Of a stretch of 64,000 bases of DNA, positions 34,801-42,382 are shown one piece after another (the first letter of the stretch is position 1; each line of letters opens with the position of its first letter). The notes beneath the pieces were generated by a model, which worked only from the letters and a program-made list of their open reading frames with translations, ran no database searches and was not told the origin of the DNA. Origin of the DNA: Paenarthrobacter nicotinovorans (GTDB lineage: Bacteria; Actinomycetota; Actinomycetes; Actinomycetales; Micrococcaceae); assembly GCF_021919345.1 (NCBI RefSeq), contig NZ_CP089293.1:4252185-4316184 (forward strand). Direction: 5' to 3'. The position numbers were made by a program, and so were the translations under genes.

Positions 34801-35713
34801 TCATCGGCTTGCCGGTCAGCGTGGTGTACGCGCCCAGCGACTGCTTGTAATCGCCCACGAAGTAGTAGGCATCAAAACGCTTTTCCTCATGCGTAGTGGT
34901 CGGTTCGCCCGCGAAATTGTAGGAGCCGCGGGCGAACGTGTCACGCAGGACGCCGTAGCCCATGGAGGACATGTAGTACGGGACGGCGTTGGGGTAGCCG
35001 TCGTCGTCCCAGTCGAAGTTCTTGGCGATGTTGATCAGTGCGCCGGTGTGGACTGAGCGGCCGTTCTGCATGCCGCCGCCGATGAATTGCTCACCGTCGT
35101 GCTGGGCGAGGTGCTGGGTGGCCGAATTCGCACCGAACGTGATGGGTGCGGACTCTTCCAGGACCAGCGAGCCGTCGGCGCTGGCAACACGGAGCAGGGT
35201 GGTCGCTTTGTTGATCTCGACGCTGATTTTGGCAGTTTTCAGGACCAGCCAGTCGCCGTCGATGACCGTGGGCGTGGTGCCGGGGAACTTATCCTTGCCC
35301 ACCACGATGTTGGCTGACCTGGCCGGGTCGCCCTGGTCGGTGTTCGCAGGGTCGGTGAACTTTCCGCTGGGATCGGCTTCCAGGCGGAAGTTGCCGTCGT
35401 CCAGGAAGGTGACGCGGATGGCGCCCTTTTCGGTGGAAAGGTCGACGACGTTACCGGACTGGGTAAAGCCGGTCACCGCCCCGAGGGGTACTCCAGCTGC
35501 GTCGACGGGTACTTCCGGGGTGACGGTCTTGATGACCGCGGGGTCGCCGGGAGCGGCATTGGCAGCGGCGGCGAAGGTGAGGGCCGGGATGGTTCCTGCG
35601 AGGAGGAGTGAGGCGAGACCGAGGGACGCGGCCTTCCTGGCGAATGAGCCTTTTCTGATGCGTCCAGAGCTGTTGGGGGCAGCTCCGGACAGACCCAAGG
35701 AGGGTGCGGACAT
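31865..35713 (-). CDS. Secreted multidomain glycoside hydrolase family 31 protein
   Basis: About 1282 residues. A signal peptide spans about 20-50 (ASLGLASLLLAGTIPALTFAAAANA). The GH31 (alpha/beta)8 domain spans about 230-670: candidate nucleophile Asp in RKLDVAWVGQGY and acid/base Asp in WTGDHSGNLDAVRW, with GDVDGIFGGSAES downstream. After the C-terminal beta domains comes a NEW3-like segment (TTGQQVFQDQETTVTAAF) and a terminal NPCBM-like carbohydrate-binding domain. The WVGxGY variant departs from ordinary alpha-glucosidases and recalls the GH31 alpha-N-acetylgalactosaminidase branch; substrate unproven. Confidence 0.88.
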   Translation of the reverse strand: MSAPSLGLSGAAPNSSGRIRKGSFARKAASLGLASLLLAGTIPALTFAAAANAAPGDPAVIKTVTPEVPVDAAGVPLGAVTGFTQSGNVVDLSTEKGAIRVTFLDDGNFRLEADPSGKFTDPANTDQGDPARSANIVVGKDKFPGTTPTVIDGDWLVLKTAKISVEINKATTLLRVASADGSLVLEESAPITFGANSATQHLAQHDGEQFIGGGMQNGRSVHTGALINIAKNFDWDDDGYPNAVPYYMSSMGYGVLRDTFARGSYNFAGEPTTTHEEKRFDAYYFVGDYKQSLGAYTTLTGKPMMPPVYALEYGDADCYNRSNPGYSSSGYGDPDGAKQKTPDAIKTARKFVENDMPAGWMLVNDGYGCEYQQLPETVSNIEDETDLKVGLWTQRSLTNQEYEVGEAGVRLRKLDVAWVGQGYRQALTGCEAAHGGIEQYSNARGTSLMVEGWAGSQRCGMQWTGDHSGNLDAVRWQVSALTGAGNSGLAFTTGDVDGIFGGSAESYVRDLQWKAFAPALYSMSGWAATDKRPWLYGDEATAINRQYLQLRQQLMPFIYSLAQESSTTGVSMMRSMALEFPDQQWSYGAEANNQFLLGSDFLVAPVFTQTDVRNGIFLPAGQQWVDYWTGKLYQGGQILNGYNAPLDKLPVFVRAGAVIPQGIVARNASLVPEDSMITLDVYAKGQDTFTLYEDDKVTREFKNGKSSSQLFSVDAPGTGNSSVKVSIGERQGEYTGKAAARPYELKVHAGAAPKDVKIGGTKLTQHTTQAAYAAAATGWYFDEANNGTIWVKTGSIASNQSATVQLQQAGPLGGKSQEDTAAEVRVTTGQQVFQDQETTVTAAFVNTGTKAKTNVVLTPVLPEGWTVVSSSGATAAKVEGGATSTATFVIKPGPSAKAGQQTVRVTASYAASGSTQSVTGGNQIYVAYGSLAAAYNTVSVTTVAGKALGNFDGGGATFAAEQLAAATVPAGGVRPGSTVTVDAGKPTQVDYTWPAVGPDVPNSVALSAQTIALKGKGTHLAVLGSAAVGNGTSPTLTLTYADGSTEKQSIFFPNWLQPSVLNGALLAVSEQGRNNANGPSPEYTQYKYQAFSNTVRLNPTKELASVTLPTDTRVKFFDWKVTSQPLPDVPHGAVYASETPWVQALNGYGVIGKNVANKDSASSPDKPLAINYTDPATGQQPVFSKGLGVHAASRITYYLGGKCTSFTSQVGLESGFGGNIIFKVNADGVNKYQSRTYTPGFAPESVSVDLTGAAYVELVVDPSGSINGAHGVWGDAKFTCAP

Positions 35714-35863
35714 GTGAGCCAACTTTCGACGAGTGACAGTTTGTGATCTAACTCATAGCGAAACGTGCACTAATCGTCACTGTTGAAAGGCGAAAGGTCA
35801 ACCGTTTCACCAAAACTGCTTACCTCACCAGGGGACTGCGGGGCGCGTGCCTGGCGCCGGAAG

Positions 35864-36520
35864 TCAGTGCCCGCGGATGATCCGGCGCTGCGTTGCCGTC
35901 GCGATGGCCGCCGTCCGGTTGTCCACACCCAACTTGGAATAGATGTGGACCAAGTGTGTCTTCACAGTGGCCTCGGAAATAAAGAGTTGCTTGGCGATGG
36001 CCCTGTTGCTCATGCCGGTGGCGAGCAATTCCAACAGTTGGACTTCCCTGCCGCTCAGCACGGGTGAGGGATTCCTGATCCGCCCCATCAATCGCGCCGC
36101 CACTTCCGGTGCCAGTGCGGTCTGGCCGGCAGCGGCCGAAAGCACGGCCTGCCGGATCTGTTCCGGCGGCGCATCCTTCAACATGTAACCACTGGCGCCT
36201 GCCTCCACAGCGGCGAGGATGTCGGCGTCGGTGTCGTAAGTGGTCAAAATCAGCACGGGTGGCGGGGGAGTCCCGGCTTCACCGGCTTTGATCTTTTCCG
36301 TGGCCGTCACGCCGTCCATGCCACTGCCCATTTGCAGGTCCATGAGCACCAGGTCCACCGGCTCGCCGAGGGTGTGGAGCTTGCTCAACTCCGCCAGTGC
36401 GGCGTCACCGTCAGCGGCCTCCGCCACCACGCTCACCCCTGGGAAGTCGCTCAGCATGGCCCGAAGTCCGGCCCTGACCACTGGGTGGTCATCTACCAAC
36501 AACACCCGGATTCCGGTCAC
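35864..36520 (-). CDS. NarL/LuxR-type response regulator
   Basis: A 218-residue regulator: receiver with VLLVDDHPVVRAGL, phospho-acceptor Asp in VLMDLQMGSGMDG, YMLKDAPP lysine; C-terminal HTH LSGREVQLLELLATGMSNRAI. Its ATG at 36520 overlaps the TGA of the kinase gene. The pair is divergent from an FtsX-type ABC transporter at 37991, its likely target. The GH31 gene follows on the same strand after 150 bp and probably has its own promoter. Confidence 0.95.
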   Translation of the reverse strand: MTGIRVLLVDDHPVVRAGLRAMLSDFPGVSVVAEAADGDAALAELSKLHTLGEPVDLVLMDLQMGSGMDGVTATEKIKAGEAGTPPPPVLILTTYDTDADILAAVEAGASGYMLKDAPPEQIRQAVLSAAAGQTALAPEVAARLMGRIRNPSPVLSGREVQLLELLATGMSNRAIAKQLFISEATVKTHLVHIYSKLGVDNRTAAIATATQRRIIRGH

Positions 36521-37797
36521 GCCGCCCCCTCCCCGGTTGGCAAAGGTACGCGGATGGCCACCACCGTGCCTTCACCCGGGGCCGACTCCAGGTCCAGCCT
36601 GCCATCGAGCGCCGCCAGCCGTTCGCGCAGGCTCAGAAACCCGACGCCGGTACCGTCGCCGCGCGCGGTGCCGGTCGCCGTCGTGGGTTCGAAACCGACG
36701 CCGTCGTCGAAGATGTCCAGCGTCACTTCGGAACCCGGGAAGGAGAGAGTGACGACGGCGGCACGCGCCTTCGCATGCGCCCAGACGTTCGCGAGGGAGG
36801 CCTGGGCGGCCCGAAGCAGGGTGGTCTGGTAGGTGTTGGGAAGCTCGACGGGCGTGCCCACCAGTTCGAAGCGGCAGCGCAAGGCTGTTCCCCTTGCCGC
36901 CGCCTCGGTTTCGGTCTTTTCGCAGAGGCGGCGCAGGGTGTCCACCAAGCCTGAGTGCTCCAGGTCCGGCGACCGCAGCCCCCGCACGAAACTGCGCGCC
37001 TCCGCCAGGTTGGCCGAAGCTGTCTCCTGGACAATCCTCAACTGTTCCTTCGCCGTCTCGGTATTTCCGCCGTCCAGGGCCTTCTCGGCGGACCGCCCCA
37101 TGAGGACGATGCTGGAGAAGCCCTGCGCCAGGGTGTCGTGGATTTCGCGGGCCAGTCGTTCGCGCTCGGCCAGCATGCCGGCGTCGTGCTGTGTTTGTGC
37201 CAGTGCGTCGCGGGTCCGGCGCAGTTCCTCGGCGACTAGACGCTGGTTTTCCGCCTCCAGGAACAATGCCCGGTACGCCAGGCCGGTCACGACGGCGAAA
37301 GCCGCACCGAACACGGGACCCAGCACCATGGCCAGCTGCAGGCCGCCGTCCGCGGAGCCCCTGCCGTGGAACCACAAAGCACCCACCAACAGCGCGGTGC
37401 TCAGCCCGATCGCGGGCAGTGCCAGGCGCCGCGGAAGCAGGTGGAGCTGCAGGAAGAACAGCGGGAAGGCCACCCAGGCGAAGTCCGCACTGACCAGCAG
37501 CAAGAGCAGCCACAGCATCATGACGGCGGCCAGCCACCAGAGAGCGTAGGGCGTTGGGTTGAACCTGGAGGGGTCACTGGCGTGCCGTTTCTCCAGCACT
37601 GTCCCCGCGAGGTACACCACGGCCAGCAAAGCCGAAAGCCCCAAACCGGCGGTCACTGCGAGGGGTGATGGCGCACCGGTAGAGCCCAGGCCGCCCAGCA
37701 GCCGGACGATTGCCACGAGCAAGAGCACGGCGAAACCAACGTGAAGGCACACGCGCAGGACCCGGAGGATCGTGGTGGCGCCGGTGGGGGACTGCAT
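36517..37797 (-). CDS. Sensor histidine kinase, HisKA_3 type
   Basis: About 426 residues from the ATG at 37797; an ATG at 37854 is an alternative. About five hydrophobic segments make the N-terminal sensor. The H-box is RERLAREIHDTLAQGFSS, and the ATPase domain has DIFDDGVGFEP and GVGFLSLRERLAALDG. This is the DesK/NarX architecture with little extracellular sequence. It is coupled by a 4-bp overlap to the response regulator gene. Confidence 0.93.
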   Translation of the reverse strand: MQSPTGATTILRVLRVCLHVGFAVLLLVAIVRLLGGLGSTGAPSPLAVTAGLGLSALLAVVYLAGTVLEKRHASDPSRFNPTPYALWWLAAVMMLWLLLLLVSADFAWVAFPLFFLQLHLLPRRLALPAIGLSTALLVGALWFHGRGSADGGLQLAMVLGPVFGAAFAVVTGLAYRALFLEAENQRLVAEELRRTRDALAQTQHDAGMLAERERLAREIHDTLAQGFSSIVLMGRSAEKALDGGNTETAKEQLRIVQETASANLAEARSFVRGLRSPDLEHSGLVDTLRRLCEKTETEAAARGTALRCRFELVGTPVELPNTYQTTLLRAAQASLANVWAHAKARAAVVTLSFPGSEVTLDIFDDGVGFEPTTATGTARGDGTGVGFLSLRERLAALDGRLDLESAPGEGTVVAIRVPLPTGEGAA

Positions 37798-37859
37798 GCC
37801 TTCCAGCGTATCCCCGCCCCTCGCCCGGCCAGCCCGATATTCCGTCCAGGACATACAAA

Positions 37860-37889
37860 TCAACCTTTCGGTTGACTCCCGTTTCAACC
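37860..37889. promoter_or_regulatory. Inverted plus direct TCAACC repeats, candidate regulator site
   Basis: TCAACC-TTTC-GGTTGA (37860-37875) is a perfect inverted repeat, and a further TCAACC follows at 37884-37889. The site lies in the divergent gap between the kinase gene and the ABC transporter operon, where the response regulator would be expected to bind. Confidence 0.45.
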
Positions 37890-37990
37890 TCCCGGCGCCA
37901 GCCAATCCATCCGGCTCACGATGTCCGCGGGGCCCATCGCCGGAAGAGTTGAAGGCAACGGAACAAGCCCGCAACAACAGAAGGAATCCG

Positions 37991-39070
37991 ATGTTTCTCG
38001 CCATCCGCGACATTCGTTTCGCCAAAGGCCGGTTCGCCCTCATGGGCAGCGTGGTTGCCCTCATCACGCTGCTGCTCGTCATGCTGTCCGGTCTGACCGC
38101 GGGATTGGGCAACCAGTCCACGTCAGCCATAGCGGCCTTACCCGCACAGCAGATCGTTTTCGGCGCACCGGCAGGCGGCGAACCGAAAGCGTCTTACACG
38201 GAATCGGAAGTTTCCACCGCCCAGCTTCAGACCTGGCGTGACCAGCAGGGCGTGAAATCCGCACAGGCGCTGGGCATCAGCCAGTCGCGGGTCCAATCCC
38301 TGGCCAACGGCGGCAGCCCCAGTGGCACTGCGAACGTGGCCGTCTTCGGTGGTTCGGAAGCTCCATCCGCTGTGGAGGACGGGACCGTAGTCGTGGGCAA
38401 GACATTGGCGAAGGAGCTCAACCTGACGAAGGGCAGCCGGCTCCGTGTGGGAGGCACCGACCTGACGGTCTCCGACATTGTGGAGGACCAGTGGTACTCA
38501 CACACCGGCGTCGTCTGGACCACGCTCGATACCTGGCGCGCTGTCGCCCACGCCGCACCTGGGACGGCAACTGTCCTCACCGTGACGTACGACGACGACG
38601 CTTCCGTCAGCGTCGATGCCGCCAATGCGGCCGCCGGTACGGTCAGCTCCGACCCCACGGCTTCCTTCCAGGCCTTGGCATCCTACAAGAGCGAAAACGG
38701 CTCGCTGCTCCTCATGCAGGCGTTCCTCTACGGCATTTCCGCCCTCGTGATCGTGGCCTTTCTGACGGTGTGGACAGTGCAGCGCACCAGGGACATTGCC
38801 GTGCTCAAGGCCTTGGGTGCATCCTCCGGATACGTCCTGAGGGATGCCCTGGCGCAGGCAGCGCTCGTGTTGCTGGCAGGGGCAGCTGTCGGAGGCTCAG
38901 TTGGCCTGGCCGGTGGAATCCTGGCCGCCCAAGCAGCACCTTTCCTTGTCACCCCGCTCACCACGTTGCTGCCGGTGGCAGGGATAGTCGTCCTTGGGCT
39001 CGCCGGTGCCGTCCTGGCTGTCCGCAAAGTCACCACCGTGGACCCTTTGCTGGCCCTCGGCGGCAACTAA
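37991..39070 (+). CDS. FtsX-like ABC transporter permease
   Basis: A 359-residue MacB/FtsX-type permease: one N-terminal helix (FALMGSVVALITLLLVMLSG), a large extracytoplasmic domain of about 190 residues, and three C-terminal helices with TVQRTRDIAVLKALGAS between them. AAGGAA precedes the ATG at 37991. It forms an operon with the ATPase gene 24 bp downstream and is divergent from a two-component system. These exporters often handle antimicrobial peptides or envelope molecules. Confidence 0.9.
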   Translation: MFLAIRDIRFAKGRFALMGSVVALITLLLVMLSGLTAGLGNQSTSAIAALPAQQIVFGAPAGGEPKASYTESEVSTAQLQTWRDQQGVKSAQALGISQSRVQSLANGGSPSGTANVAVFGGSEAPSAVEDGTVVVGKTLAKELNLTKGSRLRVGGTDLTVSDIVEDQWYSHTGVVWTTLDTWRAVAHAAPGTATVLTVTYDDDASVSVDAANAAAGTVSSDPTASFQALASYKSENGSLLLMQAFLYGISALVIVAFLTVWTVQRTRDIAVLKALGASSGYVLRDALAQAALVLLAGAAVGGSVGLAGGILAAQAAPFLVTPLTTLLPVAGIVVLGLAGAVLAVRKVTTVDPLLALGGN

Positions 39071-39094
39071 CACATTCTTCGAAAGGCATACATC

Positions 39095-39796
39095 ATGAAT
39101 TCCGCACTGACCCTCGTGAACGTTTCGCTCGAATACCCGGACGGCGGCTCCACCCTCAAAGCGCTGGATAGCGTGGATTTGGGCGTCGGCAGGGGCGAAT
39201 TCCTGTCCCTGGTGGGGCCGTCCGGCTCGGGCAAGTCCTCACTCCTGGCTGTTGCCGCAACATTGGTCAAGCCCACCGCCGGCCTGGTGGTCATCGATGG
39301 GCAGGATGTCTCCGGCTTGAAGGATTCGGAGCGCACAGAACTCCGCCGGGACAAAGTGGGCATCATCTTCCAGCAACCCAACCTGCTGCCGGCGCTGACC
39401 GCCGTCGAGCAGTTGCTCATCCGCGAGCATCTGCGCGGCAACGCCGTGAAGGAGGCCCGCCGCGCGGCGGAGGAGCTGCTGGATGTGGTGGGCCTGTCTG
39501 CAGCGATGCATAAGAGGCCGCACCAGTTGTCCGGCGGCCAGCGTCAACGGGTGAATATCGCACGGGCGCTGATGGGGAGTCCCACGGTGCTGCTGGTAGA
39601 TGAGCCCACGGCTGCGCTTGACCACGAACGGAGCGAGTCAATCGTCCGGCTCCTGCGCCGTGTCACTGACGATTTCCGGACGGCGACGGTCATGGTCACT
39701 CACGACACCGAGTTCCTGCCCCTGACCGACGCAGTTGCCACCATGCGGGACGGCCGGATCAGCCGCGCATCGGTTCCGTCGACCCAACCCAACTAG
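39095..39796 (+). CDS. ABC transporter ATP-binding protein (LolD/MacB type)
   Basis: A 233-residue ATPase: Walker A GPSGSGKSS, Q-loop IIFQQPNLLPAL, signature QLSGGQRQRVNIARAL, Walker B VLLVDEPTAALD, H-loop VTHDTEF. The sequence is typical of partners of FtsX/MacB-type permeases such as the preceding gene. Confidence 0.94.
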   Translation: MNSALTLVNVSLEYPDGGSTLKALDSVDLGVGRGEFLSLVGPSGSGKSSLLAVAATLVKPTAGLVVIDGQDVSGLKDSERTELRRDKVGIIFQQPNLLPALTAVEQLLIREHLRGNAVKEARRAAEELLDVVGLSAAMHKRPHQLSGGQRQRVNIARALMGSPTVLLVDEPTAALDHERSESIVRLLRRVTDDFRTATVMVTHDTEFLPLTDAVATMRDGRISRASVPSTQPN

Positions 39797-39843
39797 GGAC
39801 AACAAACGTCCCAACAGGGCCTCATTGGATCAAGTGCCGTCCC

Positions 39844-40242
39844 CTAGTTGGGGGAGCCGAGGAGGGCCTGGTCCTGTGCGTCGTCGTATGCCTCCCGGGC
39901 TTCCATGATGGTGGGGACATGGCTCTCGGCCCACTCACGCAGGAGCGACAACGGCTGCAGGAGGGACTCACCCATGGGCGTGAGCTGGTAGTCCACGCGC
40001 GGCGGCACCTGAGCGTAAACCGTCCTCGTGATGAGGCCGTCGCGTTCCAAGGCGCGCAGCGTTTGGGTCAGTACCTTGGGCGTCACCACATTCACCATCT
40101 TGCGCAGTTCCGAAAAACGCACGGGACCGTCGCCGAGCACCTGAATCACCAGTGAGGCCCATTTGTCTCCGATGCGCTGAAAGATCACGCGCGACGGGCA
40201 ATTGGGATCCAGGATGTTCGCGGGGAGGTCTTTGGTATCCAT
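39844..40242 (-). CDS. HxlR family regulator with an N-terminal cysteine (QorR/YodB-like)
   Basis: A 132-residue winged-helix regulator. The HxlR core is IFQRIGDKWASLVIQVL, RFSELRKMV, TQTLRALERDGLI and the wing PPRVDYQLTPMGESL. The only cysteine near the start (Cys15 in ILDPNCPSRVIF) sits where redox-sensing members such as YodB and QorR carry their reactive thiol. It is divergent from an NAD(P)H-binding reductase gene with an inverted repeat between them. Confidence 0.9.
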   Translation of the reverse strand: MDTKDLPANILDPNCPSRVIFQRIGDKWASLVIQVLGDGPVRFSELRKMVNVVTPKVLTQTLRALERDGLITRTVYAQVPPRVDYQLTPMGESLLQPLSLLREWAESHVPTIMEAREAYDDAQDQALLGSPN

Positions 40243-40270
40243 GAGGTAACTGAGTTCCTTTGAAGCTATC

Positions 40271-40309
40271 GGTATCCAATAGATACCTTTGTCTTATTGC
40301 AAGGATACC
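40271..40309. promoter_or_regulatory. HxlR operator candidate between hxlR and reductase genes
   Basis: GGTATC-CAATA-GATACC (40271-40287) is a perfect inverted repeat, and a further GGATACC half-site follows at 40303-40309. HxlR dimers bind short inverted repeats of this kind in divergent promoters, so this probably controls both genes. Confidence 0.6.
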
Positions 40310-40325
40310 AACCTCAAGGAGAGCT

Positions 40326-40931
40326 ATGAAAATCGCAGTCTACGGCGCAACGGGCATGGTCGGCAGCCAGATCGTCAACGAATCCATCACCCGTGGCCAC
40401 GAGGTCACCGCTATCTCCCGCAAGGGCTCAGAGGTTCCCGGCGCTTCCGCCCGGGCCGCAGACCAGGCCGACGGCCAGACGTTCGCGTCCATCGCGAAGG
40501 ACCACGACGTCGTTGTGCTGGCGACGGGCCCCAGCCGCACCGGCGGCGACCATGCAGAATGGTTGGACGCCATGGCTACTGCTTACAGCAATGCCGAAGG
40601 CACCCGTTTGATGATCGTGGGCGGCGCCGGCACCCTGGAAGTCGATGGCGTCCGCCTCCTCGACTCCCCGGATTTCCCGGAAGCCTACAAGGCTGAAGCC
40701 ACCACCGCAGCCAAGGCCCTCGAAGCCGTGAAGCAGTCCCCTGAATCCCTCGACTGGACCGTTCTGGCACCGGCACCAGTTATCCAGCCGGGCGAGCGTA
40801 CGGGCGAATACACCGTGGCCAAGGACTCCCCGGCCGGCAACACCATCTCCACCCAGGACTACGCCGTGGCCATGCTGGACGAGATCGAAAGCCCGGCACA
40901 CCGCCGCGCCCGTTTCACGGCCGCCAACTAA
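40326..40931 (+). CDS. NAD(P)H-binding SDR-like oxidoreductase
   Basis: A 201-residue atypical short-chain dehydrogenase (YwnB/BlvRB-like). The N-terminal dinucleotide motif is AVYGATGMVGSQIV, with RGHEVTAISRKGSE downstream and the conserved LMIVGGAGTLEVDG at about residues 95-108. It starts with MKIAVYG at 40326 after an AAGGAG site. The pairing with a Cys-HxlR regulator suggests a role in quinone or electrophile detoxification. Confidence 0.88.
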   Translation: MKIAVYGATGMVGSQIVNESITRGHEVTAISRKGSEVPGASARAADQADGQTFASIAKDHDVVVLATGPSRTGGDHAEWLDAMATAYSNAEGTRLMIVGGAGTLEVDGVRLLDSPDFPEAYKAEATTAAKALEAVKQSPESLDWTVLAPAPVIQPGERTGEYTVAKDSPAGNTISTQDYAVAMLDEIESPAHRRARFTAAN

Positions 40932-40936
40932 CCCGC

Positions 40937-42382
40937 CTAGAGCCCCAGGCCCAGCCCGGGTACCCGTGCATTGAATATGTCCTTGAGGGCATGTTTTGCG
41001 GCGTGGTACCCGGGCATACCTGTAACTCCGGGGCCGGGAGGCGTGGAGGACGAACACAGGTACACACCGGGCATGGGGGTTCTCCAGGGCACAGGAGAGA
41101 CCACGGGCCTCTGCACCAAGCCACGCAAGTCCAGCATTCCGGCGCTGAAGTCCCCACCCACATAGTTCTCGTTGTACGCGGACAGTTCCGCCGCCGTCGT
41201 GGTTTTCGATGCCACCACCACGTCACGGAACCCGGGCGCGTACCGCTCTATGCGGGCGATAACGGCTTCTGCCATGTCCACCGTGGAGTTCTTGGGGACA
41301 TGGCAGTAAGTCCACAGAATCTGACGCCCTTTAGGGGCACGCGAAGCATCCACCAGTGACGGTTGGGAGACCAGCACATAGGGCTCAGCGGGGTGTTTGC
41401 CCATGTCCACGAGGTTTTCGGATTCGGCCATGGCCCGCCGCGAACCGCCCACATGCACTGTTCCGGCCTTGGCCAATTCCGGAGAGCGCCAGGGAACGGG
41501 ACCCGAAAGGATGAAGTCCACCTTGCAGGCAGCATTCCCAAAGCGGAATGCTTCCAGGGCGCGTCGGTAGCGGTCGGGCACTTCAGATCCACCTAGGCGC
41601 GCCAGCGTCGGTGGCGCAACGTCCAGCAGGATGGCTTTCGCGGGCCGCACTTGGTCCAGGGAATCCACGCGCTCACCCACGCGGATGGTTCCGCCATGGG
41701 AGGTCAGGTCATCTGCCATGGCCCTGGCGATGGACATGGAACCACCAACCGGCACCGCCCAGCCGCCGGCATGGGCCAGGACACTTAGCAACAATCCAGC
41801 GCCCGTGGAACTGAGTGCCGGCTGGGATCCGAGGGCATGCGACATGACCCCCGTCAGGAGCGCCGGAGCTGCTTCCTCCCGGAAACGCCGGCCCCACAGC
41901 GGGGTGCCTTGGTCGAGGGTTGCCAGTCCGAACAGCAGCGCCGCAAGGGGGTCTTTCGGCAGGCGGAGCAACTGGTTCGACGTGAATTCCACGACGCCAT
42001 CAACCCGTGCCAGCAGGGGACCGAGAAGTCGCCCGTAGGCCGGACCATCCACGCCCAACTCTGCGACGGTCCGTTCCAGGGACTGGTACGCCACCGCCGC
42101 CCCGCCTGTGTCCAGCGGTGTACCGTGCTGGACCTCGGGAATGCGCAGATCCACGCGACGGGATAATTCGAACTCCCGGAAGAACGGCGAGGCCAAGGCC
42201 ATCGGATGCACCGCCGAACAGACGTCATGCAGGAAGCCGGGTTCGATCAGCTCGGTGGTGCGCGAGCCACCTCCAATGTCATCGGCGGCCTCGTACAACG
42301 TCACGTCCAGTCCCGCGCGGGCCATGACCACGGCAGCGGCCAGACCATTCGGACCGGCCCCGACGACGGCGACATCAACCAT
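40937..42382 (-). CDS. Phytoene desaturase-like FAD/NAD(P) oxidoreductase
   Basis: A 481-residue flavoprotein. The N-terminal FAD motif is VAVVGAGPNGLAAAVVMARAG followed by DIGGGSRT, and the C-terminal FAD-capping region has PGVYLCSSSTPPGPGVTGMPG, as in CrtI-related proteins. These may desaturate isoprenoids, but many homologues have no known substrate, and no carotenoid genes are adjacent. Its ATG overlaps the end of the glycosyltransferase gene by 8 bp. Confidence 0.85.
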   Translation of the reverse strand: MVDVAVVGAGPNGLAAAVVMARAGLDVTLYEAADDIGGGSRTTELIEPGFLHDVCSAVHPMALASPFFREFELSRRVDLRIPEVQHGTPLDTGGAAVAYQSLERTVAELGVDGPAYGRLLGPLLARVDGVVEFTSNQLLRLPKDPLAALLFGLATLDQGTPLWGRRFREEAAPALLTGVMSHALGSQPALSSTGAGLLLSVLAHAGGWAVPVGGSMSIARAMADDLTSHGGTIRVGERVDSLDQVRPAKAILLDVAPPTLARLGGSEVPDRYRRALEAFRFGNAACKVDFILSGPVPWRSPELAKAGTVHVGGSRRAMAESENLVDMGKHPAEPYVLVSQPSLVDASRAPKGRQILWTYCHVPKNSTVDMAEAVIARIERYAPGFRDVVVASKTTTAAELSAYNENYVGGDFSAGMLDLRGLVQRPVVSPVPWRTPMPGVYLCSSSTPPGPGVTGMPGYHAAKHALKDIFNARVPGLGLGL

